Assembly: GCA_947306315.1 (NCBI GenBank)
Contig: CAMZGF010000005.1
Location: 1 to 22,604 of the forward strand
DNA: 22,604 nucleotides
Origin: an uncultured Candidatus Saccharibacteria bacterium
GTDB taxonomy: Bacteria; Patescibacteriota; Saccharimonadia; Saccharimonadales; Saccharimonadaceae
Direction: 5' to 3'
The notes under the pieces were generated by a model. That model was given only the letters and a program-made list of their open reading frames with translations. It was not told the DNA's origin and made no database searches. The stretch's first letter is position 1; every line of letters begins with the position of its first letter. The translations under genes and the position numbers were made by a program. Shown here piece by piece: positions 1-8,129 of this stretch.

Positions 1-1
1 G

Positions 2-2389
2 CTCAAAACAGAAATATTTTTCTATATTGGACTTGCGCTTTTACCGTTTGAAAATTTCTATTTTGCACCAAGCGCAGGATGGGGAACTATCTCTCCACTA
101 TTTTTCCTAGTCTATATTTTATTCAACTACAAAATTCTTCTTAATCACATCATAAAATATTGGAAGATTTTTGCATTCTTTTTCGTGGCAGTCATACTCG
201 GGTCTATCACCGCATTTTTCTATAAAACGCCAGTCAAAAGTTATATCGATAGCTTTGTCCCATTGGTCCTTGGCGCGACTACTCTACTTACAATTAGCAT
301 CTATCGCGCTAAAGAGAAAAGCCTTAGAAAAGTCGTTAACATCCTCGTTATCTCATATAGCATATGTATCGTAATCGGATTATTTGAATTCTTTGCGGTA
401 AAACTCGACAATTATCCTGTCGTAAACTTCATTAAGGATATATCAAAGAGAAATTATATCGGACTTGGTCGCGTTCAATTCTTTTTTACCGAACCAAGCT
501 TCGTAAGTATGCACCTATTCGGCTTACTTTTACCACTTTATTGGATTACAAGAAGAAAAGATCTACTCTTTGTACTATTATTATTTATTACCGCAGCTAT
601 CGGTCTACAAACCGGAGTTAGAGTAATTGTCGATATCTTCGTTGTCGCTATATTATATTTCATCTTCGTAATTCTAAAACACAATAAAGCAAAGTTCATA
701 CCGTTCATTCTTCTCGTCTTAAGTCTTGGCTTAGTTTTCGCATATACTTCAAATGATCGTGTAAAACAAATCGCAAACGATGGCGTTTATGCCGATGGCT
801 CACTTGCAACCCGATTCTTCAGAATGCAATCTAGCGTAATTGGTTATCAAAACACATTCCCAGCCCCAATCATAGGTTATGGTCTTGGCAACTCAATGTA
901 TCCGATTCGTTCTGGCTACGATGAAGCCCTGGAACAGTATGACAACGATTATGTAAAAGAGGTTAACGAGCTCGGGGGAATTAATGAATCCGACGATGCG
1001 GCATCATATAGCCTTTATACTCGTTTCATTTCAGAATTCGGGCTTATCTTAACAATCATCGCAATTTTATATCTATTCAACATCACAGATCGTAGCACTT
1101 TCCCGCACAAATGGCTCTATTTATCGATCATCTTATACCTTTACGTCCAATTCGAATCACTCGGTTTTTACGCAATCTGGCTCTTCGTCGTTGTCATGCA
1201 TGAAACTAAAGGCGATTTAACTTTTATTGAAAGAATGAAAATCAAACATCTTAAAAAAGCAAAGGAAGACCCTTCAATAAAACGTGTACTTGTGTTTGGA
1301 ATTACTGACAAGCGCGGTGGCGTTGAATCAGTCATTATGAACTATTACAGAAATATTAACAGAAACTCTATTAAATTCGACTTCCTTTGCAATACTGAAG
1401 AAGTTGCGTATGAAGACGAAATTAAAGAGCTTGGCGGAAAAATTTTCCGCATTCCGGCACGCTCGAAAGGATATTTGTCGTATAAAAAGGCCTTGAACGC
1501 ATTCTTTAAAGAAAATGCTGCAAAATACGACGCAATTTGGGTAAATGTTTGCAGTCTCGCTAATATTGATTACCTAAAAATGGCAAGGAAATACGGAATT
1601 AGAAAACGTATTATCCATGCACATAATTCAAAAAACATGGACAGCACACTTCGTGGAATGATTCATCTCCTAAACCGTATTAATATCGACGAATACGCAA
1701 CAGATTTTTGGACATGCTCAGACAGCTCATCAGATTGGTTCTATCCAGAAGTCAAAAAATCAAAGATTAAAAAAGTTTATAACGCATTCGAGCTAAAAAA
1801 ATTTAAATATAGCAATGTAAAACGCAATAATTTCCGCAAAAAATATAATCTCAAAAACGAAAAAATTATTCTTAATATTGGCAGATTAAACTTCCAGAAG
1901 AACCAAGAATTTATCATCAATCTAGCGCCAAAAATCATCAAAGAGATTAAGAATGTTAAGTTCGTACTTGTCGGCGTTGGTGAAGACGAAGAAAAACTAA
2001 AAAGATTAATCAGTGAATATAAATTAGACAACTACTTTATATTCACAGGCATGATTAAAGACGTCTCAGAGCCACTTTCAGCATCAGACCTATTCTTATT
2101 CCCATCAGTCTTTGAGGGCTCTCCTGTGGCCTTATATGAAGCCGAGGCGAACGGAATCAATACCGTTGCATCAAAAGAATCCTATACTGAAAAACGTAAG
2201 CTTAGCAAAACTATCGAAACTATATCACTTAGGAAAAGCGAAGAAAAATGGGCTTCCACTATTATCTCAAAAATCAAAGATAATAAGTCTCGCTTGGATA
2301 ATTCAGAAAATAACATTAAGTATCTAGAAAAATTTGGCTACAACATTAAAACTGAAGCAAAAAAATTCGAAGTAGAAATCAACAAATAA
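2..2389 (+). CDS. Wzy/O-antigen-ligase-like membrane domain fused to GT4 glycosyltransferase (5' partial)
   Basis: The reading frame is open from base 2, so the true start lies upstream; a GTG at 185 is only an internal codon. At least 795 codons are visible. The first ~400 residues are strongly hydrophobic with many membrane segments. They include FFFTEPSFVSMHLFG and GYGLGNSMYP, which resemble O-antigen ligase/polymerase (Wzy/WaaL-type) proteins. From about base 1279 the protein becomes soluble. It begins VLVFGITDKRGGVESVIMNYY, typical of exopolysaccharide GT4 glycosyltransferases. It continues with an NIGRLNFQKN segment and an EX7E motif in FEGSPVALYEAEANG, the donor-sugar site of GT-B enzymes. 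The likely role is making or polymerising a surface polysaccharide at the membrane. Having both activities in one chain is unusual. A hairpin terminator follows directly. The family calls are firm at the fold level; the exact substrate cannot be seen. Confidence 0.8.
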   Translation, partial: LKTEIFFYIGLALLPFENFYFAPSAGWGTISPLFFLVYILFNYKILLNHIIKYWKIFAFFFVAVILGSITAFFYKTPVKSYIDSFVPLVLGATTLLTISIYRAKEKSLRKVVNILVISYSICIVIGLFEFFAVKLDNYPVVNFIKDISKRNYIGLGRVQFFFTEPSFVSMHLFGLLLPLYWITRRKDLLFVLLLFITAAIGLQTGVRVIVDIFVVAILYFIFVILKHNKAKFIPFILLVLSLGLVFAYTSNDRVKQIANDGVYADGSLATRFFRMQSSVIGYQNTFPAPIIGYGLGNSMYPIRSGYDEALEQYDNDYVKEVNELGGINESDDAASYSLYTRFISEFGLILTIIAILYLFNITDRSTFPHKWLYLSIILYLYVQFESLGFYAIWLFVVVMHETKGDLTFIERMKIKHLKKAKEDPSIKRVLVFGITDKRGGVESVIMNYYRNINRNSIKFDFLCNTEEVAYEDEIKELGGKIFRIPARSKGYLSYKKALNAFFKENAAKYDAIWVNVCSLANIDYLKMARKYGIRKRIIHAHNSKNMDSTLRGMIHLLNRINIDEYATDFWTCSDSSSDWFYPEVKKSKIKKVYNAFELKKFKYSNVKRNNFRKKYNLKNEKIILNIGRLNFQKNQEFIINLAPKIIKEIKNVKFVLVGVGEDEEKLKRLISEYKLDNYFIFTGMIKDVSEPLSASDLFLFPSVFEGSPVALYEAEANGINTVASKESYTEKRKLSKTIETISLRKSEEKWASTIISKIKDNKSRLDNSENNIKYLEKFGYNIKTEAKKFEVEINK

Positions 2390-2411
2390 CCCCCCAAATT
2401 CGGGGGGTTGT
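2388..2411. terminator. bidirectional intrinsic terminator
   Basis: CCCCCC at 2390-2395 pairs with GGGGGG at 2402-2407 around a 6-nt loop, extended by AA/TT. T-rich sequence follows on both strands. It lies between convergent genes ending at 2389 (+) and 2412 (-), so it can serve both. Confidence 0.85.
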
Positions 2412-3647
2412 TTATTTATTAATTTCGTGTTTCTTTTTATCGTTCATTAAACGATATTCAAGGTCACGTATCGCATTCATAAAATACATAAATGCATCAT
2501 ATGGTGAATCATATGGCGAGAAGTAAGCATGGACATCACCATCATTCCAGTACTTTGTGCACATATAATAAGGATGATCTGAAGTAGTGAGCCTACGCCA
2601 ATCTTCAATCAATCTCTGGTCGCCAGTAGACATAATCTCTTCTCTCATGCCATATAGTATATTCTCAGCCTCATCTTGCATAGAATTACCAGCCCATGCC
2701 GATAAATCACGTTCAGTATCTGCCCAAGTAACAGTCTGTGGCATTGATACTTCGTCCATAGGATCCTCGAGCTCAATAGCTTCCGAAACAGTTACAAATT
2801 TATTTTCATAAACTGAGAGCCATTTCTCAATCAAATGGTTCATGAATTCAAAGATACCAGTATCTGCCCACTGGTTCTCGCCAAATGTCTCAAAATCCAT
2901 GAAGAGATTAATGAGATTACCGCGAAGACAGTCCATATCAAGCCAGTTTTGGTATTTCTCGACCGTAAGTGGCCATTCTTTCCAATGTCTGTCTGAAAAT
3001 CTAAATGCAATATCGTCAGAGAGACGATAGTTCTTGAGAAGAAGACGAGTATTTTGTGCGCCAGGAGCCTTATATACATGATTTGGACTTCTCCAACCGA
3101 GAACCTTATCCCAGCCTTCTGCAAGACAACCCTTGAAGCCGAATTTTTGATATCCTATAGTGTCAAGCCAGCTTCCAAGTTCGTCATTATAAGCAAATTC
3201 CGTATCACGAAAGATCTTCGTCTTAAAGCCAAATAACTGTTGAATACGAGTCTGGTGGCGCTCAACCTGTGACTCAAATTCTTCTTTACTATGGAAGAAA
3301 GCAAGCGAGTGATAATAGGTCTCTGCAACAATCTCAACTTGTCCGGTTTTGACCATGCGGCGAACCTGCTCAATAAGTGATGGGTCCCATTCCTCAGCCT
3401 GTTCCAACCAAGTACCAGTAATCGACATTGAAACTTTAAAATCAGGAAAGCGTTTAATGTTTCCTTCAATAAGATCAAACATCGGATGGTAGGATTTTTC
3501 AGCAACTTTCTTAAAAATACGTTCGTTGCTCTGTTTTGAATAAAAATCAGAATTCCAGTAATTATGATCACGCGCAACATTAAAAATTGAATAAGCCCTA
3601 ACGCGATAAGGCTGATGCACATGCAAATAGAGACAGATAGCGCGCAT
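2412..3647 (-). CDS. GH57 family alpha-glucan hydrolase/transferase
   Basis: A 411-residue cytosolic protein with the GH57 signature regions in order: HQPYR (11-15), GQVEIV (102-107), FRDTEFAYND with the expected nucleophile E150, MDFETFGENQW with the expected acid/base D251, and WADTERDLSAWAGN near residue 310. No signal peptide is visible. GH57 enzymes act on alpha-1,4-glucans as amylases, 4-alpha-glucanotransferases or branching enzymes; the sequence alone does not say which. The start codon shares one base with the stop of the upstream GT4 gene (TAATG, 3645-3649), so the two are translationally coupled and probably work on the same intracellular glycogen-like polymer. AGAGGAA inside the end of the upstream gene is a plausible ribosome site. 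It ends at a shared terminator. Confidence 0.9.
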   Translation of the reverse strand: MRAICLYLHVHQPYRVRAYSIFNVARDHNYWNSDFYSKQSNERIFKKVAEKSYHPMFDLIEGNIKRFPDFKVSMSITGTWLEQAEEWDPSLIEQVRRMVKTGQVEIVAETYYHSLAFFHSKEEFESQVERHQTRIQQLFGFKTKIFRDTEFAYNDELGSWLDTIGYQKFGFKGCLAEGWDKVLGWRSPNHVYKAPGAQNTRLLLKNYRLSDDIAFRFSDRHWKEWPLTVEKYQNWLDMDCLRGNLINLFMDFETFGENQWADTGIFEFMNHLIEKWLSVYENKFVTVSEAIELEDPMDEVSMPQTVTWADTERDLSAWAGNSMQDEAENILYGMREEIMSTGDQRLIEDWRRLTTSDHPYYMCTKYWNDGDVHAYFSPYDSPYDAFMYFMNAIRDLEYRLMNDKKKHEINK

Positions 3648-4876
3648 TAGAAATTATTCCTCTTATGTTTTCTTACTTCATTATAGACTGAGAGACACTT
3701 TTTCGCAATATCATCCCAAGAGATTTTAAGGTATTCATGAGAGATACCGTTCTGAAGAGCAGACATGAGAGCGTTAGACTTAGTTACAGCAACGATCTCA
3801 TCTGCAAGTTTTTCCTCATCCCAGAAATCGTACTCCATAACCGACCGAAGCACTTCTGCAACACCAGATTGTTTCGTGAGAATAAGGACATTGCCATGGT
3901 GCGCTGCTTCGAGAGCAGTAAGACCAAACGGTTCAGAAACTGATGACATCACAAAGACATCAGAAATTTCGTAGACATCACGAAGTCTCTGACCACGGAC
4001 AAATCCAGTAAATATCACATTGCTCGTAATATGGAGGTCAGCTGCTAGTTTCATTAATTCATTTCGTTCTTCACCATCACCCGCAAAAACAAATAAGAGT
4101 TTTGGTTCTTTTGAAATTGCACGTGCAGCCGCATGCATCATGTGAGATAAGCCTTTTTGAATAGTAAAGCGTCCAACCGTTGAGATGACTTTATAACCCT
4201 GCTCTTTCATAGCTTCAATATATTTGTAATGATCAGCTTTAAATGAATAATCAGACGTCACAAAACCTTCATCAAGCGAATTATAAGCAACGTCAATTTT
4301 ATCCCATGGAATGTCATATCGATCATGAATAATTTTCTTTGTTGCTTTTGAAACAGCGATAATTTTGTCTGCCATTAGTAGACCTTCACGCTCAACCGCA
4401 TGCACGACTGGATTACCACCATTCATACCAGAACGATCAAATTCCGTAGCATGAACGTGCGCTACTAAAGGCAAGCCGTAATTCTTTTTTGCCAACACGC
4501 CCGCTTCAAAAGTCAACCAATCGTGTGCATGTACAACATCAGGCTTGAACTCCATTAGATATTTTTCAATAAAATCACAATAGCGATGTTGGACATCACG
4601 GATTGAGATTAGTTTTTCGTTTGAAGTGTCAGGGAAGACTACTTCATTGATTTTTTTAGAGTCGTACGCTCCGACCCCAAATCTAAAGAGAGGATCCAAT
4701 TTCAATGCTGAAACGACCTTCATAAAATTGATGTCAGAATGATCTGCAGTGTAAGGAACAACAAAATCGATGTCGGCGCCTTCATTCACGAGCGCACGTG
4801 AAAGATTTAAACAAGCTACACCCAAACCTCCAGAATTATGAGGTGGTAGCTCCCATCCCAACATCAGAATTTTCAT
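3647..4876 (-). CDS. GT4 glycosyltransferase, glycogen-synthase-like
   Basis: 409 residues from ATG (MKILMLGWELPP). A GTG one codon upstream (4879) is possible but less likely. The N-terminal ELPPHNSGGLGVACLNL matches the Gly-rich loop of glycogen-synthase-like GT-B enzymes. HAHDWLTFEAGVLA follows, then IIAVSKATKK, and STVGRFTIQKGLSHMM opens the C-terminal domain. SEPFGLTALEAAHHG carries the EX7E donor-site motif. Its likely role is transferring glucose from a nucleotide sugar to an alpha-1,4-glucan. It is coupled by TAATG to the GH57 gene, a pairing that also occurs in archaea and other bacteria with GH57-based glycogen metabolism. A TACAAT at 4885-4890 (-) places transcription about 2 nt before the ATG, so the mRNA is probably leaderless; no Shine-Dalgarno sequence is visible. 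Confidence 0.85.
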   Translation of the reverse strand: MKILMLGWELPPHNSGGLGVACLNLSRALVNEGADIDFVVPYTADHSDINFMKVVSALKLDPLFRFGVGAYDSKKINEVVFPDTSNEKLISIRDVQHRYCDFIEKYLMEFKPDVVHAHDWLTFEAGVLAKKNYGLPLVAHVHATEFDRSGMNGGNPVVHAVEREGLLMADKIIAVSKATKKIIHDRYDIPWDKIDVAYNSLDEGFVTSDYSFKADHYKYIEAMKEQGYKVISTVGRFTIQKGLSHMMHAAARAISKEPKLLFVFAGDGEERNELMKLAADLHITSNVIFTGFVRGQRLRDVYEISDVFVMSSVSEPFGLTALEAAHHGNVLILTKQSGVAEVLRSVMEYDFWDEEKLADEIVAVTKSNALMSALQNGISHEYLKISWDDIAKKCLSVYNEVRKHKRNNF

Positions 4877-4884
4877 CACTTAAT

Positions 4885-4890
4885 ATTGTA
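4885..4890 (-). promoter_or_regulatory. -10 box of the GT4-GH57 operon
   Basis: TACAAT on the minus strand. The predicted start is near 4878, essentially at the start codon. No convincing -35 box. Confidence 0.45.
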
Positions 4891-4935
4891 TCGTGCTAAC
4901 GCTAAAATTTCAATATAGATTTAAGATAATATTTA

Positions 4936-4944
4936 TGTTATAAT
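4936..4944 (+). promoter_or_regulatory. extended -10 promoter of tRNA-Trp
   Basis: TGTTATAAT (TGn plus TATAAT at 4939-4944) lies 13 nt before the tRNA. No good -35 box at 17 bp. Confidence 0.6.
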
Positions 4945-4957
4945 TAGATAACGGCAT

Positions 4958-5033
4958 AGGGGAATAGCTCAGTTGGTAGAGCACTGGTCTCCAAAACCAG
5001 GTGTCGTGGGTTCAAGTCCTGCTTCCCCTGCCA
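4958..5033 (+). tRNA. tRNA-Trp (anticodon CCA)
   Basis: Full cloverleaf. The acceptor stem AGGGGAA (4958-4964) pairs with TTCCCCT (5023-5029), and the D arm is GCTC/GAGC. The anticodon stem CTGGT/ACCAG (4984-4988/4996-5000) encloses loop CTCCAAA with anticodon CCA (4991-4993). GTTCAAG forms the T loop region, and G73 is followed by an encoded CCA end (5031-5033). It reads UGG only, which fits UGA being a stop codon here. Confidence 0.97.
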
Positions 5034-5049
5034 TTTTTTATTGCACAAA

Positions 5050-5078
5050 AAATAGCCAGCATGCGCTGGCCATTTTTA
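5050..5078. terminator. bidirectional intrinsic terminator
   Basis: GCCAGC (5055-5060), loop ATGC, GCTGGC (5065-5070). The stem is flanked by an A-run on the left and a T-run on the right, so it can end both the tRNA-Trp transcript and the convergent small membrane gene. Confidence 0.85.
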
Positions 5079-5267
5079 TTATTTCTTTTTCTTGTTATCG
5101 ATAAGACCAATGGTTCCAGTCAAGACAAAACCGATCGCTAGGATGAGCGTAATAGTCCATCTAAAATCTACTTCGCCATTAATTATCAATATGACGAAAT
5201 ATACTATCGCAACTAACCCGACTAGCATTTGAATGATTGAAGTTAATAAACATTTTTTATTCTTCAT
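5079..5267 (-). CDS. small two-helix membrane protein of unknown function
   Basis: 62 residues starting MKNKKCLLTS. The ATG at 5267 is chosen over one 17 codons upstream because AAAGGAG (5273-5279 on the minus strand) sits just before it. Two hydrophobic helices are visible, about residues 7-30 and 36-56, joined by a short polar turn (NGEVDF). The protein ends in a KKKK run, suggesting both termini face the cytoplasm. I do not recognise the family. It is monocistronic and ends at the terminator shared with tRNA-Trp. The ~100 bp upstream is very AT-rich with no clear promoter boxes. Confidence 0.7.
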   Translation of the reverse strand: MKNKKCLLTSIIQMLVGLVAIVYFVILIINGEVDFRWTITLILAIGFVLTGTIGLIDNKKKK

Positions 5268-5355
5268 AGTTTCTCCTTTAGATAATTGAAACATATATTT
5301 AAAAAATAAACAATGCATAAGCTTGATTAGACTCGAATAAATTGCCGTTAACTTA

Positions 5356-5364
5356 TGCTATAAT
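5356..5364 (+). promoter_or_regulatory. extended -10 promoter, leaderless type
   Basis: TGCTATAAT with TATAAT at 5359-5364. The expected start 7 nt downstream is 5371, exactly the A of ATG. No -35 box at 17 bp. Confidence 0.7.
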
Positions 5365-5370
5365 ATGCTT

Positions 5371-6291
5371 ATGGATATTAAAGAGCTCGAAGAACTAAGA
5401 AAAGCTTACAAAGAAAAGAAAACAAAATTTAAAAATGTTTTTATTTGCATTTACGCAATCATTGCTTCGATGATTCTTCTTTCTTCAATTACAAAACGTG
5501 CAATGTATTACCCGACCGGAGCACTTTTTATGGAGTCTATTATCGCTCTTTTTCATCCAGCAATCTTCTTATTTGTAGTCTACGTAATCGTCTCAAGCTT
5601 CACAAGCAACAAAGAAGCAATTGCGTATCGTCGTGCTTATAAAGCTTATTTCGTCTCTTCAACTATGAAGAAAGTCTTTACTGACATTAAATATTCACAC
5701 GAAGCCGCAATGCCAAAAGCCCTAATTTCCGAAACCAACATGATGCAAATGGGTGACACTTATACATCGAACGACTACCTCGTTGCAAAATATAAAGGTC
5801 ATTCGTTCCAGCAAGCCGATGTCCACATACAAGAAAGACATACCGACTCCGACGGAGACACAACTTATACAACCATCTTCCGCGGACGTTGGGTAATCTT
5901 TGATCTTAAAAAGAAGATAAATAAAAGATTATTAGTCGCGGGAAAATATTTTAATTGCGAAAAATATGATAGGACATTTAAACGCATAAATCTTGAATCA
6001 AGCGATTTTAATCGAAGCTTCAACACATTTGCACAAGACGGTTTTGAAGCATTCTATGTGCTCGATCCAGCAATTATGGAACGAATTATGAAACTCGGCA
6101 TCCTACACAATAACAGAATTATGATCTGCTTCGCAAACGGAAAAATGCATATCGCAATCAATAATAATGTTGATTCTTTCGAGCCATCGTCAATCAACAA
6201 ACCAATCGATGAAAAGCAAGAATTCAATAAAGTCTTAAACGACATTAAAGTCATTACTAACATAATTGACGAAGTCAAACTTGTAAAATGA
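5371..6291 (+). CDS. DUF3137 domain membrane protein
   Basis: 306 residues from ATG 5371; the ATG at 5365 lies directly behind the -10 box and would not be transcribed. Two hydrophobic helices sit near residues 22-42 and 52-72. A soluble domain follows with the pattern of DUF3137: FRGRWVIFDL, INLESSDFNRSFNTFAQDG, then EAFYVLDPAIMERIMKLG and FANGKMHIAI before a final DSFEPS. DUF3137 proteins are membrane-anchored and have no known function. The last codon overlaps the next gene by ATGA (6288-6291), so the two are coupled. The start is predicted to be leaderless, and no Shine-Dalgarno sequence is present. Confidence 0.75.
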   Translation: MDIKELEELRKAYKEKKTKFKNVFICIYAIIASMILLSSITKRAMYYPTGALFMESIIALFHPAIFLFVVYVIVSSFTSNKEAIAYRRAYKAYFVSSTMKKVFTDIKYSHEAAMPKALISETNMMQMGDTYTSNDYLVAKYKGHSFQQADVHIQERHTDSDGDTTYTTIFRGRWVIFDLKKKINKRLLVAGKYFNCEKYDRTFKRINLESSDFNRSFNTFAQDGFEAFYVLDPAIMERIMKLGILHNNRIMICFANGKMHIAINNNVDSFEPSSINKPIDEKQEFNKVLNDIKVITNIIDEVKLVK

Positions 6292-6857
6292 GTGAAGCAG
6301 GAATAATTCAATTGGTCGGACAAGGTATCGGTTTTGTAGCTTTTGGTATTTCTTGTATTAAATATTTCAAAAAGAAAAAATCCGAAATCCTAAAAATTTC
6401 TGTCATCGCATACATCATCTATATTATTCATTACATTTTAATTGGCGCCATTGCCGGATCATATACGCTCGTGATTGGCTTGCTACGCGACAGCTACATA
6501 TATGCTCGCGAAAAACACCATAAAAAACATCGTACCCGTATTATTTTCAATAATTTTCTAGTTTTCGTTCTGTTTATTGTTGCTTATGGAACACTCATCA
6601 TCTTCAATCTAGACACTCCAACAAACATCCTACCGCTTGCAGCCGGCATGGTATATATCTGCTTTGAATGGTTCACTACAAATAAAACAACACTCAAATT
6701 CGCATCCGGACTAACGAATATCCCGTGGATTTTCTATAACTTAATCACAATGTCAATTGCCGGATTTCTCACCGACTCACTAAGCCTTATGGTTTGTGTC
6801 TTTGGAATTCTTAAAGATAAAAAGCTTAGAAAACACAAAGTTAAGAACAATTACTAA
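6288..6857 (+). CDS. YgjV-like multi-spanning inner membrane protein
   Basis: 189 residues with about five or six hydrophobic segments and very few soluble loops. The N-terminal GIIQLVGQGIGFVAFGISCI and the later LPLAAGMVYICFEWFTTNKT resemble the Imp-YgjV inner membrane protein family, whose function is not known. It starts within the stop codon of the DUF3137 gene (ATGA), so the pair probably forms one operon. Its last 78 bases overlap the 3' end of the opposite-strand GtrA-like gene, and both C-termini look like genuine protein. The C-terminal tail is strongly basic (KDKKLRKHKVKNNY). No terminator is visible at its end. The family call is by pattern and moderate. Confidence 0.65.
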   Translation: MSEAGIIQLVGQGIGFVAFGISCIKYFKKKKSEILKISVIAYIIYIIHYILIGAIAGSYTLVIGLLRDSYIYAREKHHKKHRTRIIFNNFLVFVLFIVAYGTLIIFNLDTPTNILPLAAGMVYICFEWFTTNKTTLKFASGLTNIPWIFYNLITMSIAGFLTDSLSLMVCVFGILKDKKLRKHKVKNNY

Positions 6858-7223
6858 GACTTGACCAAAAGTTTTTACAGAAACGACACCAAAATCGCTA
6901 TTTATTTTCATTACATCAATTCCAAGCCAAATAACCAAAGTCTCAAGAAGAAGCGTAAAGAGCCTTGCTAAAGCAAAAGAAATCATTTCTCTTATAATTG
7001 CCATTTTTTCGGTTGCATGTTCAGAAAAAACAAAATAACGATTTAAAATGTACATTAAAATTACAACGATGATCCAAGAGATGATATTCGACGGAACTGC
7101 ATCGAGACCAATCTTCATAAAGATGGCAAATGTCACAATTGAGACAATCGTACCAATTACACCAACAACAAGATAATTAATGATTTCACAATGTTTTTTG
7201 TATAGGGAAATAAGTTTATCCAT
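6780..7223 (-). CDS. GtrA-like polysaccharide membrane protein
   Basis: 147 residues with four hydrophobic helices. INYLVVGVIGTIVSIVTFAIF, the NRYFVFS turn and the final NFVFSKLFIFKN are typical of the GtrA/DPMS-type family. These proteins are thought to help move lipid-linked sugars across the membrane for O-antigen, teichoic acid or arabinogalactan modification. The start is ATG 7223 (MDKLISLYKKH). A longer frame to 7277 is rejected because TATAAT at 7230-7235 (-) puts the transcription start exactly on the A of this ATG. It overlaps the convergent YgjV-like gene by 78 bp and is divergent from the YhhN-like gene, with only 48 bp between the two starts. Confidence 0.8.
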   Translation of the reverse strand: MDKLISLYKKHCEIINYLVVGVIGTIVSIVTFAIFMKIGLDAVPSNIISWIIVVILMYILNRYFVFSEHATEKMAIIREMISFALARLFTLLLETLVIWLGIDVMKINSDFGVVSVKTFGQVLVIVLNFVFSKLFIFKNSKDTNHKA

Positions 7224-7229
7224 GACTTC

Positions 7230-7235
7230 ATTATA
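7230..7235 (-). promoter_or_regulatory. -10 box of the GtrA-like gene, leaderless type
   Basis: TATAAT on the minus strand. The predicted start at 7223 coincides with the A of ATG. No TG extension in the right register and no -35 box. Confidence 0.65.
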
Positions 7236-7247
7236 CACGATTTCATA

Positions 7248-7256
7248 TGCTATAAT
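7248..7256 (+). promoter_or_regulatory. extended -10 promoter of the YhhN-like gene
   Basis: TGCTATAAT (TATAAT at 7251-7256). The predicted start near 7263 leaves a 9-nt leader with no Shine-Dalgarno sequence. It lies within the 48-bp divergent gap. Confidence 0.6.
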
Positions 7257-7271
7257 TACAACAATAAGCAT

Positions 7272-8084
7272 ATGCAAAGTAATACGAAAAAATCCTGCAT
7301 CCGAAGAGTCCTCGACTACGCAGTAAAAATCGATATGATTTGGCTCGTAATTTGGGGCACAATTTTTGTTTCATTCGTGGTACTCGATTCTATTTTTCAG
7401 ACCGCATTTCGCGGCGAAAACGTTTATTATAGTTTCCCAATTGGAAATTCAAATATTCTTGTTGAAGTCGTCTCAAACGGCACATTTATTGGCGTAACCG
7501 TTCTAAAATATATCGGCATAGTTTTAAGTTATCTCTACGCACGCAGAAAATTCCCAAAAGACTACATTCTTCAAATCGCCCTACTATTCACATTGCTTGC
7601 CGACACTATCCTTACCTTTGATCAAATCAACATCTTCGGCGTACTTGCATTCTGTTTTGCCCAATATTTTCATCTTGCACGTTTTGCGAAAGTCAAACCA
7701 AAATTCTTCGTTGGCTGGACGTTATTTGTTGTTCTACTACTGATTTTTGGTTGGCTCAACAGTATCCCAGATATGTACGTCCTCGCATTCATCTATGGGA
7801 CATCCCTCATTGGAAACATTATTCTTACTCATCGCTGGTGGAAAAAAGCAAATAGCGAAAGATCAACAAATCGCGAAATTGTCGCCTCAACCTGTGCATT
7901 TTTCGGTTTTATCCTCTTCTTTGCTTGCGATATTAATGTTGCAATCAGCTACCTCTCAGTCACAAAAGTACTACCTCTGTTTCTAGCACGATACGCTAAC
8001 TTCTTTGCCTGGTTATTCTATTACCCAAGCCAGGTCTTAATTAGCAATTCATCAGTAAAAGTCAGAAAACCTGTAAAAAAATAG
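7272..8084 (+). CDS. multi-spanning membrane protein, possibly YhhN/TMEM86 (lysoplasmalogenase)-like
   Basis: 270 residues with about seven or eight hydrophobic helices and a basic C-terminus. The segments LLFTLLADTILTFDQINIFG, LAFCFAQYFHLARFAKV and GFILFFACDINVAISYLS follow the spacing of the YhhN/TMEM86 family (lysoplasmalogenase-type membrane enzymes). In that family these places hold conserved Asp residues and a helix beginning F..(G)H..Y. Here GD is AD and SD is CD, so the match is partial and the activity is uncertain. The start follows an extended -10 with a very short leader. It is divergent from GtrA, and the next gene has its own promoter, so it is probably transcribed alone. Confidence 0.55.
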   Translation: MQSNTKKSCIRRVLDYAVKIDMIWLVIWGTIFVSFVVLDSIFQTAFRGENVYYSFPIGNSNILVEVVSNGTFIGVTVLKYIGIVLSYLYARRKFPKDYILQIALLFTLLADTILTFDQINIFGVLAFCFAQYFHLARFAKVKPKFFVGWTLFVVLLLIFGWLNSIPDMYVLAFIYGTSLIGNIILTHRWWKKANSERSTNREIVASTCAFFGFILFFACDINVAISYLSVTKVLPLFLARYANFFAWLFYYPSQVLISNSSVKVRKPVKK

Positions 8085-8111
8085 AAAAAATATCCACACG
8101 TTAACAAACTG

Positions 8112-8120
8112 TGATATAAT
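8112..8120 (+). promoter_or_regulatory. extended -10 promoter, near-leaderless
   Basis: TGATATAAT with TATAAT at 8115-8120. The predicted start at 8127 is three bases before ATG 8130. No -35 box. Confidence 0.6.
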
Positions 8121-8129
8121 AGAGGTACT

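Noticed and set aside
7224..7277. Longer GtrA-like start
   Set aside because: It would overlap the divergent gene start and lie upstream of the predicted transcription start at 7223.
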